10,555 nt of DNA from Reyranella sp. (lineage in GTDB: Bacteria; Pseudomonadota; Alphaproteobacteria; Reyranellales; Reyranellaceae), in assembly GCA_030681635.1 (NCBI GenBank), contig JAUXRT010000633.1:1-10555 (forward strand). The letters are read 5' to 3'. The notes beneath the pieces are model-generated. The model was given only the letters and a program-made list of their open reading frames with translations. It did not search any database and had not been told where the DNA came from. The position numbers and the translations under genes were made by a program. Of the stretch, positions 1 through 5,768 are shown piece after piece (position 1 is the first letter of the stretch; the number at the start of each line of letters is the position of its first letter).

Positions 1-344
1 AAGATCGGCGCGCCGAACGCGCCCTGGATCACCCGCAGCGCCAGCATCGCCTCGAGCGACTGCACCAGGCCGCACAGCATCGAGGCCACGGTGAAGCCCG
101 CGACCGAGCAGGCCATCAGCGTGCGCCAGCCGAGCTTTGCCGCCAGCCAGCCGGTGAGCGGCGTGGCGATGGCGGTTGCGACGAGGTTGAAGGTGAGCAC
201 CCAGGAGATCTGCTCCTGCGTCGCCGACAAGGCGCCCTTGAGCTGGGGCAGGATCACGGTGACGCTGGTCGCGGTGAGGCCGAACAGGATCGTCGTGAAC
301 TGCACGCACAGAAGGATCAGCCACTGTCGTGCCGAAATGCCCAT
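1..344 (-). CDS. DHA2-family MFS transporter, N-terminal part (3' end outside window)
   Basis: This is the first 114 residues of an inner-membrane multidrug-type exporter of the 14-helix DHA2 (EmrB/QacA) family, read from the reverse strand. It is cut by the left edge. Hydrophobic segments lie at about residues 8-33, 47-68 and 77-97. The segment ISWVLTFNLVATAIATPLTG matches the second helix typical of EmrB-like proteins. It is followed by the MFS motif A loop GWLAAKLGWRTLM (65-77) and by RVIQGAFGAP (104-113), the conserved R..QG segment of helix 4. The family usually exports hydrophobic drugs or organic anions using the proton gradient; the substrate cannot be told here. The start at 344 puts about seven residues before helix 1. 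An in-frame ATG at 407 would add 21 polar, arginine-rich residues. Neither start has a strong ribosome binding site. No membrane-fusion partner gene is visible upstream. Confidence 0.85.
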   Translation of the reverse strand, partial: MGISARQWLILLCVQFTTILFGLTATSVTVILPQLKGALSATQEQISWVLTFNLVATAIATPLTGWLAAKLGWRTLMACSVAGFTVASMLCGLVQSLEAMLALRVIQGAFGAPI

Positions 345-371
345 GTTGCGTGAGCCTGCGCCGTAGCGCCG

Positions 372-394
372 CCGACCGTCAACGCCGCGGTCGG
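372..394. repeat. 7-bp inverted repeat upstream of the MFS gene
   Basis: CCGACCG (372-378) and CGGTCGG (388-394) are perfect inverted complements around a 9-base loop. They lie 28 bases or more upstream of the chosen MFS start at 344. This could be an operator for the exporter, since such genes are often controlled by a local repressor, but no regulator gene lies next to it here. If translation starts at 407 instead, the repeat is coding. The structure is seen directly; a function is only inferred. Confidence 0.3.
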
Positions 395-510
395 TTTGCG
401 GCTGCATGATCCACTGTGCGGCACCGTGCAGGGCGGGTAGGCCGCATTGTTTTCACATTTGGGGGTGGAAATGCCTGACCGGCACGGCTCCTCAGACATT
501 GGGATCACAC

Positions 511-777
511 ATGAACCGGATGCTTATCGCTATCGCTCTGCTCGGCGTGTCGTCGGCGGACAGCGAGATCAATCTCGTCCTTGATCGTAGCCAGTGGGAG
601 ACATTGAAAGCGCTGGGTGCGCCCGATCCGGACCACCGCCGCGTGGACAGGCTGGCGATCGATGGATTGGTCGCAGCGAAACTCGCGGCGATGCGCGACG
701 GGCATCCCATCATCACACCATTGGGTCGCAAAGCGGTGGTGAGTGGCTCGCCCTCGCTCTGGGATACGTCGGGCTAG
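511..777 (+). CDS. small hypothetical protein, 88 aa
   Basis: I cannot name a function for this product. It resembles a family of short uncharacterised alphaproteobacterial proteins with a pattern like LxRxQWxxLKxL, a short variable middle, then ITPxGRKxxVxGSxxLWD. Here those parts are VLDRSQWETLKALG (23-36) and ITPLGRKAVVSGSPSLWD (68-85). That resemblance comes from memory and is not a search result. The central stretch (IDGLVAAKLAAMRDG) looks helical, and the overall pattern is like a small winged-helix fragment. The first 16 residues (MNRMLIAIALLGVSSA) could pass for a short signal peptide. They may instead be a mis-assigned start, because the similar proteins begin close to the L-V-L segment; a GTG at 547 is an alternative. 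The ribosome binding site is poor with either choice. The gene stands alone, divergent from the MFS gene and 93 bases before the amidohydrolase. Confidence 0.5.
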   Translation: MNRMLIAIALLGVSSADSEINLVLDRSQWETLKALGAPDPDHRRVDRLAIDGLVAAKLAAMRDGHPIITPLGRKAVVSGSPSLWDTSG

Positions 778-870
778 TCCATGGAAGCTGAGCCGCAAGG
801 CGACGTGGTCGCTATTGAACGCGGTCGCTCGTCCTCCTAGCCTCCTGCTCAATCGAGCGGGAGGAAGTTC

Positions 871-1713
871 ATGCCGACAATCGACGCCCAGGTTCACTGC
901 TACGAGCGCAACCATCCCGGCCGCCCGTGGGCCGCTGTGCTCGCCGGTCCCCCTGAGGTGACGGCGGCCGACATGATCAAGGCCATGGACTCCGTCGGCG
1001 TCGACGGCGCGTTGCTGGTTTCGGTCTATACGATGTACCGCTGGGACGAGAGCTATGCTGTCGCGGTGCAGAAGGCGCACCCCGGCCGCTTCGGCGTCAT
1101 CAAGCCGGTCAATGCCAACGATCCCAAGGTCGAAGACACGATCGCGGCATGGGCGGCGATGGACGGCACCGTCGCCATCCGCATCATGTTCACGCCGGAG
1201 ATCTCCACCGATGCGGCCGACCCCGGCGTCAACCGCGTGCTGGCGGCGGCGGCCAGGCACGATCTGCCGGTCAACCTGATGGCGCGTGGTCGGCTGGACC
1301 AGGTGGGCCTGCTCGCCAAGCGCAATCCCAACACCACCCTGGTGATCGATCACCTCGGGCTGGAACAGCCGATGGCGCCGCCGGCACCGAAAGAGCCGTG
1401 GCATGAGCTGCCCAAGCTGCTGGCGCTGGCCGCCAATCCCAACGTGGTGGTCAAGATCACCGGCGCCTGCACGCTCAGCCACGAGAAGTTTCCCTACAAG
1501 GACATCTGGGATCCGCTTGGCCGCATCTTCGATGCCTTTTCGCTCAATCGCTGCATGTGGGGTACCGACTGGACCCGCGCCGTGGCGCTGCTTACCTACA
1601 AGGAGGGTGTCGATTCCTTCCGTGTCACCGATCGCCTGTCCGACAGTGACCGTGCGACATTGATGGGTGGGTCCCTGCAGAAGATCTACGGCTGGTCACC
1701 TTCAAAAACCTGA
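871..1713 (+). CDS. amidohydrolase-2 family metal-dependent hydrolase, 280 aa
   Basis: This is a cytoplasmic TIM-barrel hydrolase of the amidohydrolase-2 group (PF04909), which includes decarboxylases and lactonases acting on small aromatic or dicarboxylic compounds. The substrate is unknown. Recognisable parts are IDAQVHCYERNHPGRPW (4-20) on the first strand, PVNLMARGRLDQ (133-144), VIDHLGLEQP (158-167) with the barrel histidine His161, VVKITGACTLSH (193-204), and WGTDW (230-234) with the likely catalytic Asp233. The first metal-binding motif reads D-A-Q-V-H instead of the usual HxH, so Gln7 replaces one histidine. Length is normal for the family. The ATG follows GGGAGGAAG at a good distance, which fixes the start. 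The gene ends 18 bases before the Crp/Fnr gene on the same strand, so the two are probably co-transcribed. The neighbours do not reveal a pathway. Confidence 0.88.
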   Translation: MPTIDAQVHCYERNHPGRPWAAVLAGPPEVTAADMIKAMDSVGVDGALLVSVYTMYRWDESYAVAVQKAHPGRFGVIKPVNANDPKVEDTIAAWAAMDGTVAIRIMFTPEISTDAADPGVNRVLAAAARHDLPVNLMARGRLDQVGLLAKRNPNTTLVIDHLGLEQPMAPPAPKEPWHELPKLLALAANPNVVVKITGACTLSHEKFPYKDIWDPLGRIFDAFSLNRCMWGTDWTRAVALLTYKEGVDSFRVTDRLSDSDRATLMGGSLQKIYGWSPSKT

Positions 1714-1731
1714 CCGGCGCGGAGGAAGGCC

Positions 1732-2514
1732 ATGGCTGTGGTGCGGAAAACGGACGGGAACCCGGTCAAGGACAACCCCTTTGTCCTCAAGCTCAATCGC
1801 TCGATAAGGTTGGATGACGACGACCTCGCGGCGCTGGCGGACCTGCTGGCCCGCAAGGTCGTCGTGAAGAAGGCTAAAGACATCATCGTCGAGGGCTACG
1901 AGTACAAGGCGCTGCATATCGTCGAGAGCGGGTTCGCCATCCGGTACAAGCTCCTGCACAACGGCAAACGCCAGATCGTCAAGATCATCCTGCCGGGCGA
2001 CATCATTGGGTTCCCGGCGTGCTTCTACGAGCATGCGACCTTTTCCGTCACAGCCATCAGCAAGATGGATCTGCACCACGTTCCACTCGAGGCCTTTACC
2101 GATCTTTGCCTGAAGAGAGCGAACATCGCGACGGCACTTGTCTGGTTCGCGGCGCGCGAGGCGGCGATTTATGCCGAACACATCGTCGACACGGGACGCC
2201 GCGAGCCGCTCGAGCGGCTTGCGCATTTCCTCCTGGAGATGCTGACCCGCCTCCGGGCCGTGGGATGCGCGTCGGGGAATTCATTCGAGATGCCGTTGTC
2301 ACAGGAAGGCATCGGCGACGTCGTTGGCTTGAGCGGCCCTCACGTCAATCGCATGCTGGCGGAATTGAAGAGCGAAGGCTTGATCGCCACGACAGGACAC
2401 GAGGTGAAGATCCTGGACATGGCCGCGCTGCAGATCCTCGGGGAATTCCGGCCTGCCTATCTCGATCGCACGCCAATCCGGGACCCCGGGCCAGGCCGCC
2501 CTCGGGCGCGGTAG
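1732..2514 (+). CDS. Crp/Fnr-family transcriptional regulator, 260 aa
   Basis: This looks like a DNA-binding regulator with an N-terminal cyclic-nucleotide-type effector domain (about 20-140), a long dimer helix (about 135-160) and a C-terminal Crp-type winged helix-turn-helix (about 157-232). Visible signatures are the beta-roll segment IVESGFAIRY (63-72) with LPGDIIGF (87-94), the linker GRREPLERLAHFLLEM (155-170), and the recognition region VGLSGPHVNRMLAELKSEGLI (198-218). Cysteines at 97, 126 and 179 are scattered, with no N-terminal cluster, so an FNR-type Fe-S oxygen sensor is unlikely. The residues of the cAMP pocket are also not obvious. FNR and FixK carry an E-x-x-S-R pattern in the recognition helix, and here it reads G-P-H-V-N-R, so the target site probably differs. 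A strong GGAGGAAGG site precedes the ATG. The C-terminal tail after about residue 240 is proline- and arginine-rich. The likely partner is the amidohydrolase just upstream; the effector is unknown. Confidence 0.9.
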   Translation: MAVVRKTDGNPVKDNPFVLKLNRSIRLDDDDLAALADLLARKVVVKKAKDIIVEGYEYKALHIVESGFAIRYKLLHNGKRQIVKIILPGDIIGFPACFYEHATFSVTAISKMDLHHVPLEAFTDLCLKRANIATALVWFAAREAAIYAEHIVDTGRREPLERLAHFLLEMLTRLRAVGCASGNSFEMPLSQEGIGDVVGLSGPHVNRMLAELKSEGLIATTGHEVKILDMAALQILGEFRPAYLDRTPIRDPGPGRPRAR

Positions 2515-2550
2515 CGCGGCCGCCATCTCATGCTGGCCGGTCGGCCCACG

Positions 2551-4089
2551 TCATCCTGGGGCCGCCGGCATCTTCTCGAAAGCGAGTTCGGCTCGAAGGC
2601 TCTCGAGGTCGCGACCGACCGTGAGGACGGCCAGCTTGGTGTCGCCGCGATAGTAGGTAACTGCGAAGTCGCGTGCGCCGACGTCGCCGTCGATGTGGGT
2701 CCTGTCCCATTTCTCGGCATGGCCGGCATAGGAGATCGCAAGGTCGTAGTGCTGGCTCCAGAAATACGGCACAGCATCGAAGCGCTGCCGTTGTCCCAGA
2801 ATGTTGCGGGCCGCGGTCTGTCCCTGGCGCTGGGCGACCACCCAATGCTCGACGCGAATATTTTCGCCGGTGTGCGGATCCGGCCAGCGCGCGATGTCGC
2901 CGGCCGCGAAGATGCCGGCCACGCTCGTCTCGAGATGGTCATTCACCACGATGCCGCGGTCGGTAGCGAGACCGGTGCCTTCGGCGAGCGAGGTGGCGGG
3001 TCGAACACCGATCCCGACGACGACGAGGTCGGCCTGGATGGTCTCGCCGTTCTTGAGCGTGACGCCCTGCGCGTTGAGCGCGACGGCGGTCGTGCCGAGA
3101 TGGAACACGACGCCATGCTCCTCGTGGAGCGAGCGGACGAGATTTCCGACCTCGGCGCCCATGATCCGTTCCATCGGACGTTCCTCCGGCGCGACCACAT
3201 GCACTTCGATGTTGCGGGCACGAAGGGACGCTGCAACTTCCAGGCCGATGAAACTCGCACCGATGACGACAGCGCGCCGGGCGACGAGAGCTCTGGCGAC
3301 AAGAGACCGGCTGTCGGCGAGGCTTCGGAGGTAGTGCACATGCGGGAGATCCGCGCCGGGGATCGAGAGCCGTACCGGCTCGGCGCCCGTGGCGAGCAGG
3401 AGCGCCTCATAAGCGTACCGGCGACCGTCCGCGAGGACGACTTGCCGCTTCTGGGAGTCGATTTCCGCGACACGGGCGCCCAGCTTGAGGTCGATACCGT
3501 GCTCTTCGTAGAAAGCCGGCGATCGGAGGGGGATCCAGTCCTCGGGGGCGTTGCCTGCCAGATAGTCCTTGGAAAGGTTGGGCCGGTCACAGGGACCTGA
3601 CTCATCGGCGCTGAGCATCGTGATGCGGCCGGCGTAACCATCGTTCCTGAGTGTCTCCGCTGCGGCGTTTCCTGCCGCGCCGCCTCCCACGATGACCACC
3701 GAACCCGGCATGCCGGAGGTGGCCGGAAGAGATGGCGGAGGTGGTCTTTCGAGCTTTCCGCGGACATGGACGATGCCGTCCTGCTGTTCGACACGCCAAC
3801 AGGAAACGGGATTGAGAGCTGGCGCACGGAGAGCCTCGCCGGTGCGGAGGCTGAAGCACGCGTGATGCCAGGGGCATCGGACGGTTTCGCCGACGAGAAG
3901 ACCCTCTGCAAGCGGCCCGCCATAGTGCGTGCAAGCAGCGCCGATTGCGAAGACCTCGCTGCCACGCCGGGCGAGAAGGACCGGCTCGCCGTCCGCGTGC
4001 CCCAGCAACATGGTGCCGTCGGAGATTTCCGAGAGGGCAAGGCCCTTCCCGAAATCGGGGCCGCTGAGGGACCCTTGTGCCTCACTCAT
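2551..4089 (-). CDS. Rieske-domain FAD/NAD(P)H oxidoreductase fusion, 512 aa
   Basis: This appears to be a soluble flavoprotein reductase with its own [2Fe-2S] ferredoxin domain, similar in layout to human AIFM3. The N-terminal Rieske domain (about 15-112) has both cluster motifs: CTHYGG (Cys53, His55) and CPWHH (Cys72, His75). A proline-rich linker (115-123) leads to an FAD-binding Rossmann fold with VIVGGGAAG (132-140). An NAD(P)H site with VVIGASFIGLEVA (274-286) follows, then the second FAD motif GIFAAGDIA (392-400) with Asp398, and a reductase C-terminal domain (about 415-505). The fused Rieske domain suggests that electrons pass from NAD(P)H through FAD to the cluster and then to a partner oxygenase or other acceptor; no oxygenase gene is in the window. 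An AAGGAGG site fixes the start at 4089. It is the third gene of the PAS-sodB unit, 48 bases after sodB. That position suggests a redox-stress role over catabolism, which is inference. Confidence 0.92.
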   Translation of the reverse strand: MSEAQGSLSGPDFGKGLALSEISDGTMLLGHADGEPVLLARRGSEVFAIGAACTHYGGPLAEGLLVGETVRCPWHHACFSLRTGEALRAPALNPVSCWRVEQQDGIVHVRGKLERPPPPSLPATSGMPGSVVIVGGGAAGNAAAETLRNDGYAGRITMLSADESGPCDRPNLSKDYLAGNAPEDWIPLRSPAFYEEHGIDLKLGARVAEIDSQKRQVVLADGRRYAYEALLLATGAEPVRLSIPGADLPHVHYLRSLADSRSLVARALVARRAVVIGASFIGLEVAASLRARNIEVHVVAPEERPMERIMGAEVGNLVRSLHEEHGVVFHLGTTAVALNAQGVTLKNGETIQADLVVVGIGVRPATSLAEGTGLATDRGIVVNDHLETSVAGIFAAGDIARWPDPHTGENIRVEHWVVAQRQGQTAARNILGQRQRFDAVPYFWSQHYDLAISYAGHAEKWDRTHIDGDVGARDFAVTYYRGDTKLAVLTVGRDLESLRAELAFEKMPAAPG

Positions 4090-4137
4090 TCGATCCTCCT
4101 TGGCAATCGAAGCCCCCCCCGTGATCTTCAGGGTACG

Positions 4138-4746
4138 TCATTTCGATTTCGCGTGCGCGAGGTTCGTTGCGGCGAAATCCCAGTTCACAAGCTGCTCGAG
4201 AAAGGTATGGACGAAATCGGGGCGCCGGTTCTGATAGTCGAGGTAGTAGGCGTGTTCCCAGACGTCGCAGGTGAGGAGGGGTATTTGCCCCTGGGTGATC
4301 GGCGTCGCGGCATTGGCTGTCCTCACGACCTTGAGTTCACCCTTGTCGGCGACCAGCCACGCCCAGCCGCTGCCGAATTGCCCAACAGCTGCCTGCCGGA
4401 AACGTTCCTTGAACTTGTCGACGCTTCCGAAGTCATGGTTGATCTGGTGCGCCAGCTCGCCCGTGGGGGCGCCGCCGCCGGCCGGCTTCATGGAATTCCA
4501 GAAGAAGGTGTGGTTCCAGACCTGGGCGGCATTGTTGAAGATGCCGGCCGCCGATTCGTCCTTGGCCGTCTCTCTAATGATGGTTTCGAGAGGCTTGGCC
4601 GCCAGGGGGGTGCCGAGCACCAGGTTGTTGAGGTTGGTGACATAGGCCTGGTGATGCTTGCTGTAGTGGAATTCGAGCGTCCTCGTGGACATGTGCGGTT
4701 CGAGGGCCGATTTGCTGTAGGGCAGGGGCGGGAGTTCAAATGCCAT
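4138..4746 (-). CDS. sodB: superoxide dismutase [Fe], 202 aa
   Basis: The enzyme converts superoxide to oxygen and hydrogen peroxide in the cytoplasm. All four metal ligands can be seen: His27 (EFHYSKHH), His79 (AAQVWNHTFFW), and Asp161 with His165 in DVWEHAYYLDY. The choice of iron over manganese rests on Gln75 in AAQVWNH, the position of the outer-sphere glutamine of Fe enzymes. It is supported by FGSGWAWLV (124-132) and by the absence of the Mn-type glutamine near ANAATP (144-149). Length is typical and no signal peptide is present, so it should be cytoplasmic. The purine-rich AAAGAG stretch before the ATG is a moderate ribosome binding site. It lies between the PAS gene (45 bases upstream) and the Rieske-FAD reductase (48 bases downstream), all on the same strand and probably in one transcript. 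Confidence 0.96.
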   Translation of the reverse strand: MAFELPPLPYSKSALEPHMSTRTLEFHYSKHHQAYVTNLNNLVLGTPLAAKPLETIIRETAKDESAAGIFNNAAQVWNHTFFWNSMKPAGGGAPTGELAHQINHDFGSVDKFKERFRQAAVGQFGSGWAWLVADKGELKVVRTANAATPITQGQIPLLTCDVWEHAYYLDYQNRRPDFVHTFLEQLVNWDFAATNLAHAKSK

Positions 4747-4791
4747 GGCGTCAGCTCTTTCTTCGAGGGTTAGACAGGGGCAGTGGTATTG

Positions 4792-5223
4792 CTATCCGGA
4801 TGTCGTTTGACGAGCGGCGGCACGCAGGGCCTTCATCTCGTCGAACCGTTTGGTGACATCCCTCAAGGTCGCAGCGATTCCCAGTATCCGGCCAAGCCGA
4901 TCGCGGAACGGGAGTATGGTGAATTCGACGGAAATGCGTGTGCCGTCCTTTCGCAACGCGGGAACCGCGAGCAGGTCTCCGGCGCCGTAGCGCGTCTTCC
5001 CGCTTCGCACGGTCTCGGCGTAGCCGGTCCAATGGCGCTCTCGAAGCGCGTTCGGAATGATGATGTCGAGCGATTTGCCCACGGCTTCCGCTTCGGTGAA
5101 TCCAAAGATCCGCTCCGCGCCCTTGTTCCAGAAGGCGATCATGCCTTCGGCATCGGCGTAGACGATCGCGTCGGGCGTCTCTCGTGCAAGGTTCCGATAG
5201 AACCGGTCGACATCGGGGTTCAT
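4792..5223 (-). CDS. single PAS-domain (S-box) protein, 143 aa
   Basis: This appears to be a stand-alone sensory PAS domain with no kinase, cyclase or DNA-binding output of its own. The domain fills residues 8-125: AIVYADAEGMIAFWNKGAERIFGF (19-42) is the classic PAS core, GKSLDIIIP (49-57) follows, and the PAC part ends LGIAATLRDVTKRFDEM (114-130). The last 18 residues are a helical tail that could bind a partner. His64 in RERHWTGY sits where FixL carries its proximal heme histidine (judged by eye), so a heme ligand is possible, but this His also occurs in PAS domains without heme. The start at 5223 is chosen because AGGAG lies 7 bases upstream. An upstream ATG at 5283 would add an arginine- and alanine-rich stretch encoded by the inverted-repeat region. 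It is the first gene of the leftward unit with sodB, so it may sense redox state or oxygen for that unit. Confidence 0.85.
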   Translation of the reverse strand: MNPDVDRFYRNLARETPDAIVYADAEGMIAFWNKGAERIFGFTEAEAVGKSLDIIIPNALRERHWTGYAETVRSGKTRYGAGDLLAVPALRKDGTRISVEFTILPFRDRLGRILGIAATLRDVTKRFDEMKALRAAARQTTSG

Positions 5224-5226
5224 GGT

Positions 5227-5238
5227 CCAGGCTCCTGG
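5227..5238 (-). promoter_or_regulatory. ribosome binding site of the PAS gene inside a short palindrome
   Basis: On the reverse strand the sequence reads CCAGGAGCCTGG. AGGAG is the Shine-Dalgarno site for the ATG at 5223, and it sits within arms CCAGG/CCTGG separated by two bases. A two-base loop cannot form as drawn, so the outer pairs would have to open; any masking would be weak. The site decides the start of the PAS gene. Confidence 0.6.
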
Positions 5239-5240
5239 CG

Positions 5241-5260
5241 GCCGACCCGCGCGGGCCGGC
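5241..5260. repeat. 20-base near-perfect GC palindrome upstream of the PAS gene
   Basis: The 20 bases read almost the same on both strands, with a single mismatched pair (A5245 opposite C5256). The core CCCGCGCGGG (5246-5255) is perfect. It lies just upstream of the PAS ribosome binding site. Its right arm (CCGGC, 5256-5260) overlaps the left arm of the larger inverted repeat 5256-5333, so the two structures exclude each other. It could be an operator or one state of a leader RNA; neither is shown. Confidence 0.55.
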
Positions 5261-5333
5261 CTTGCGCGCGCAATGCTAGCCATCGCGATGGTCGCCCGCT
5301 CTGCGAGCGATCATTGCGGCTGCGCAAGGTCGG
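5256..5333. repeat. 78-base branched inverted repeat between PAS and DUF488 genes
   Basis: The outer stem is CCGGCCTTGCGC (5256-5267) with GCGCAAGGTCGG (5322-5333): 12 pairs, one of them G-T. After a 1x3 internal loop, CGCAATG (5269-5275) pairs with CATTGCG (5312-5318). The enclosed 36 bases hold a perfect 12-base palindrome CCATCGCGATGG (5280-5291) and a 5-bp hairpin CGCTC-TGC-GAGCG (5297-5309). The whole can fold as a branched, cloverleaf-like structure on either strand. It is not a tRNA, because no T-loop or anticodon arm can be drawn. It may be a structured 5' leader, a dispersed palindromic repeat, or stacked regulator sites in a divergent promoter. The pairing is seen directly; the role is open. 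Confidence 0.65.
5314..5327. promoter_or_regulatory. candidate FixK/FNR-type box TTGC-N6-GCAA
   Basis: The sequence TTGCGGCTGCGCAA fits the FixK2-type pattern known from Bradyrhizobium, TTG(A/C)-N6-(T/G)CAA. Its centre lies 97.5 bases before the PAS start (5223) and 64.5 bases before the DUF488 start (5385). A protein bound around -41.5 would give the leftward transcript a leader of about 56 bases. No convincing -10 element can be seen at the matching place. It overlaps the right arm of the large inverted repeat, so part of its symmetry may be due to that. Confidence 0.4.
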
Positions 5334-5384
5334 GGATCGGCAGGTGGGGTAGATCGTTGGGTCGTCGCGATGGGAGGCAATCCG

Positions 5385-5768
5385 ATGGAAAGGAAGGTCG
5401 CTGCGCGCAACATCAAGCTGAAGCGGGCCTATAGCCCGCCTTCGGCGGAGGATGGCATGCGGATACTGGTCGATCGGCTGTGGCCGCGCGGAGTGAGGAA
5501 GTCCGACGCCGCCATCGACCGCTGGATCAAGGATGTTTCTCCCAGCACAGCGCTGCGGAAGTGGTTCGGGCACGATCCCGCGCGTTGGCGGGGATTCCGC
5601 CAGCGCTACGCGGCTGAAATCCGCGACCACCCCGATCAGCTGGCGGAGTTGCGTTCGTGGGCGCGCAAGGGCCCGATCACGCTCGTATTCGGCGCCCGTG
5701 ACGAACTTCACAACGACGCCGTCGTGTTGAGGGATATTCTCCTGGGACGCTCCCAGGGAGCGCCCTGA
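5385..5768 (+). CDS. DUF488 (YeaO-like) protein, 127 aa
   Basis: This is a small cytoplasmic protein of the DUF488 family, which has no agreed biochemical function. The family signatures are all here: LKRAYSPPSAEDGMRILVDRLWPRGV (12-37), with its strongly conserved RILVDRLWPRG, then LRKWFGHDP (57-65), FRQRYAAEI (71-79) and TLVFGARDELHNDAVVL (99-115). Length is typical. The start at 5385 follows GGAGG with a 7-base gap; an in-frame ATG at 5370 has no such site. Its stop codon shares its last base with the next start (TGATG at 5766-5770), so it is translationally coupled to the uracil-DNA-glycosylase-like gene. It is divergent from the PAS gene. The pairing with a repair-type gene hints at a stress role, which is inference. 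Confidence 0.9.
   Translation: MERKVAARNIKLKRAYSPPSAEDGMRILVDRLWPRGVRKSDAAIDRWIKDVSPSTALRKWFGHDPARWRGFRQRYAAEIRDHPDQLAELRSWARKGPITLVFGARDELHNDAVVLRDILLGRSQGAP
5741..5760 (+). promoter_or_regulatory. hairpin overlapping the ribosome binding site of the UDG-like gene
   Basis: CCTGGGA (5741-5747) and TCCCAGG (5751-5757) form a perfect 7-bp stem with the triloop CGC. The Shine-Dalgarno site AGGGAG (5755-5760), 7 bases before the ATG at 5768, has its first three bases in the stem. The hairpin lies inside the last codons of the DUF488 gene. Ribosomes finishing that gene would melt it and free the site, which matches the overlapping stop/start. Pairing is seen; the coupling mechanism is inferred. 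Confidence 0.5.

Noticed and set aside
815..843. Possible promoter TTGAAC-N17-TAGCCT before the amidohydrolase
   Set aside because: Spacing is ideal and the position fits, but only four and three of six bases match the consensus, which is too weak to annotate in GC-rich DNA.
505..1482. Long reverse-strand open frame (325 codons) over the hypothetical and amidohydrolase genes
   Set aside because: It is antisense to a gene with clear family motifs and its own strong ribosome binding site. Its composition is histidine- and arginine-rich, as expected from a GC-rich shadow frame.
2535..2546. GGCCG-GT-CGGCC between the convergent Crp/Fnr and reductase genes as a terminator
   Set aside because: The stem is 5 bp with a two-base loop and no T run on either strand.
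2530..3600. Forward open frame of 356 codons opposite the Rieske-FAD gene
   Set aside because: It lies wholly antisense to a well-supported gene, has no recognisable motif and no ribosome binding site. The similar forward frame at 3766-4773 crosses two real reverse-strand genes and is rejected for the same reason.
4113..4120. Run of eight C between sodB and the reductase gene as a phase-variation tract
   Set aside because: It lies outside coding sequence, about 20 bases before the start codon. One short tract gives no real support for switching.
5224..5283. N-terminal extension of the PAS protein from an ATG at 5283
   Set aside because: It would translate the palindromic leader into an alanine- and arginine-rich stretch. 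The ATG at 5223 has a well-placed AGGAG and starts just before the PAS domain.
5256..5333. tRNA-like cloverleaf reading of the branched repeat
   Set aside because: No T-loop consensus, anticodon arm or acceptor end can be placed, and the two inner arms do not have tRNA dimensions.
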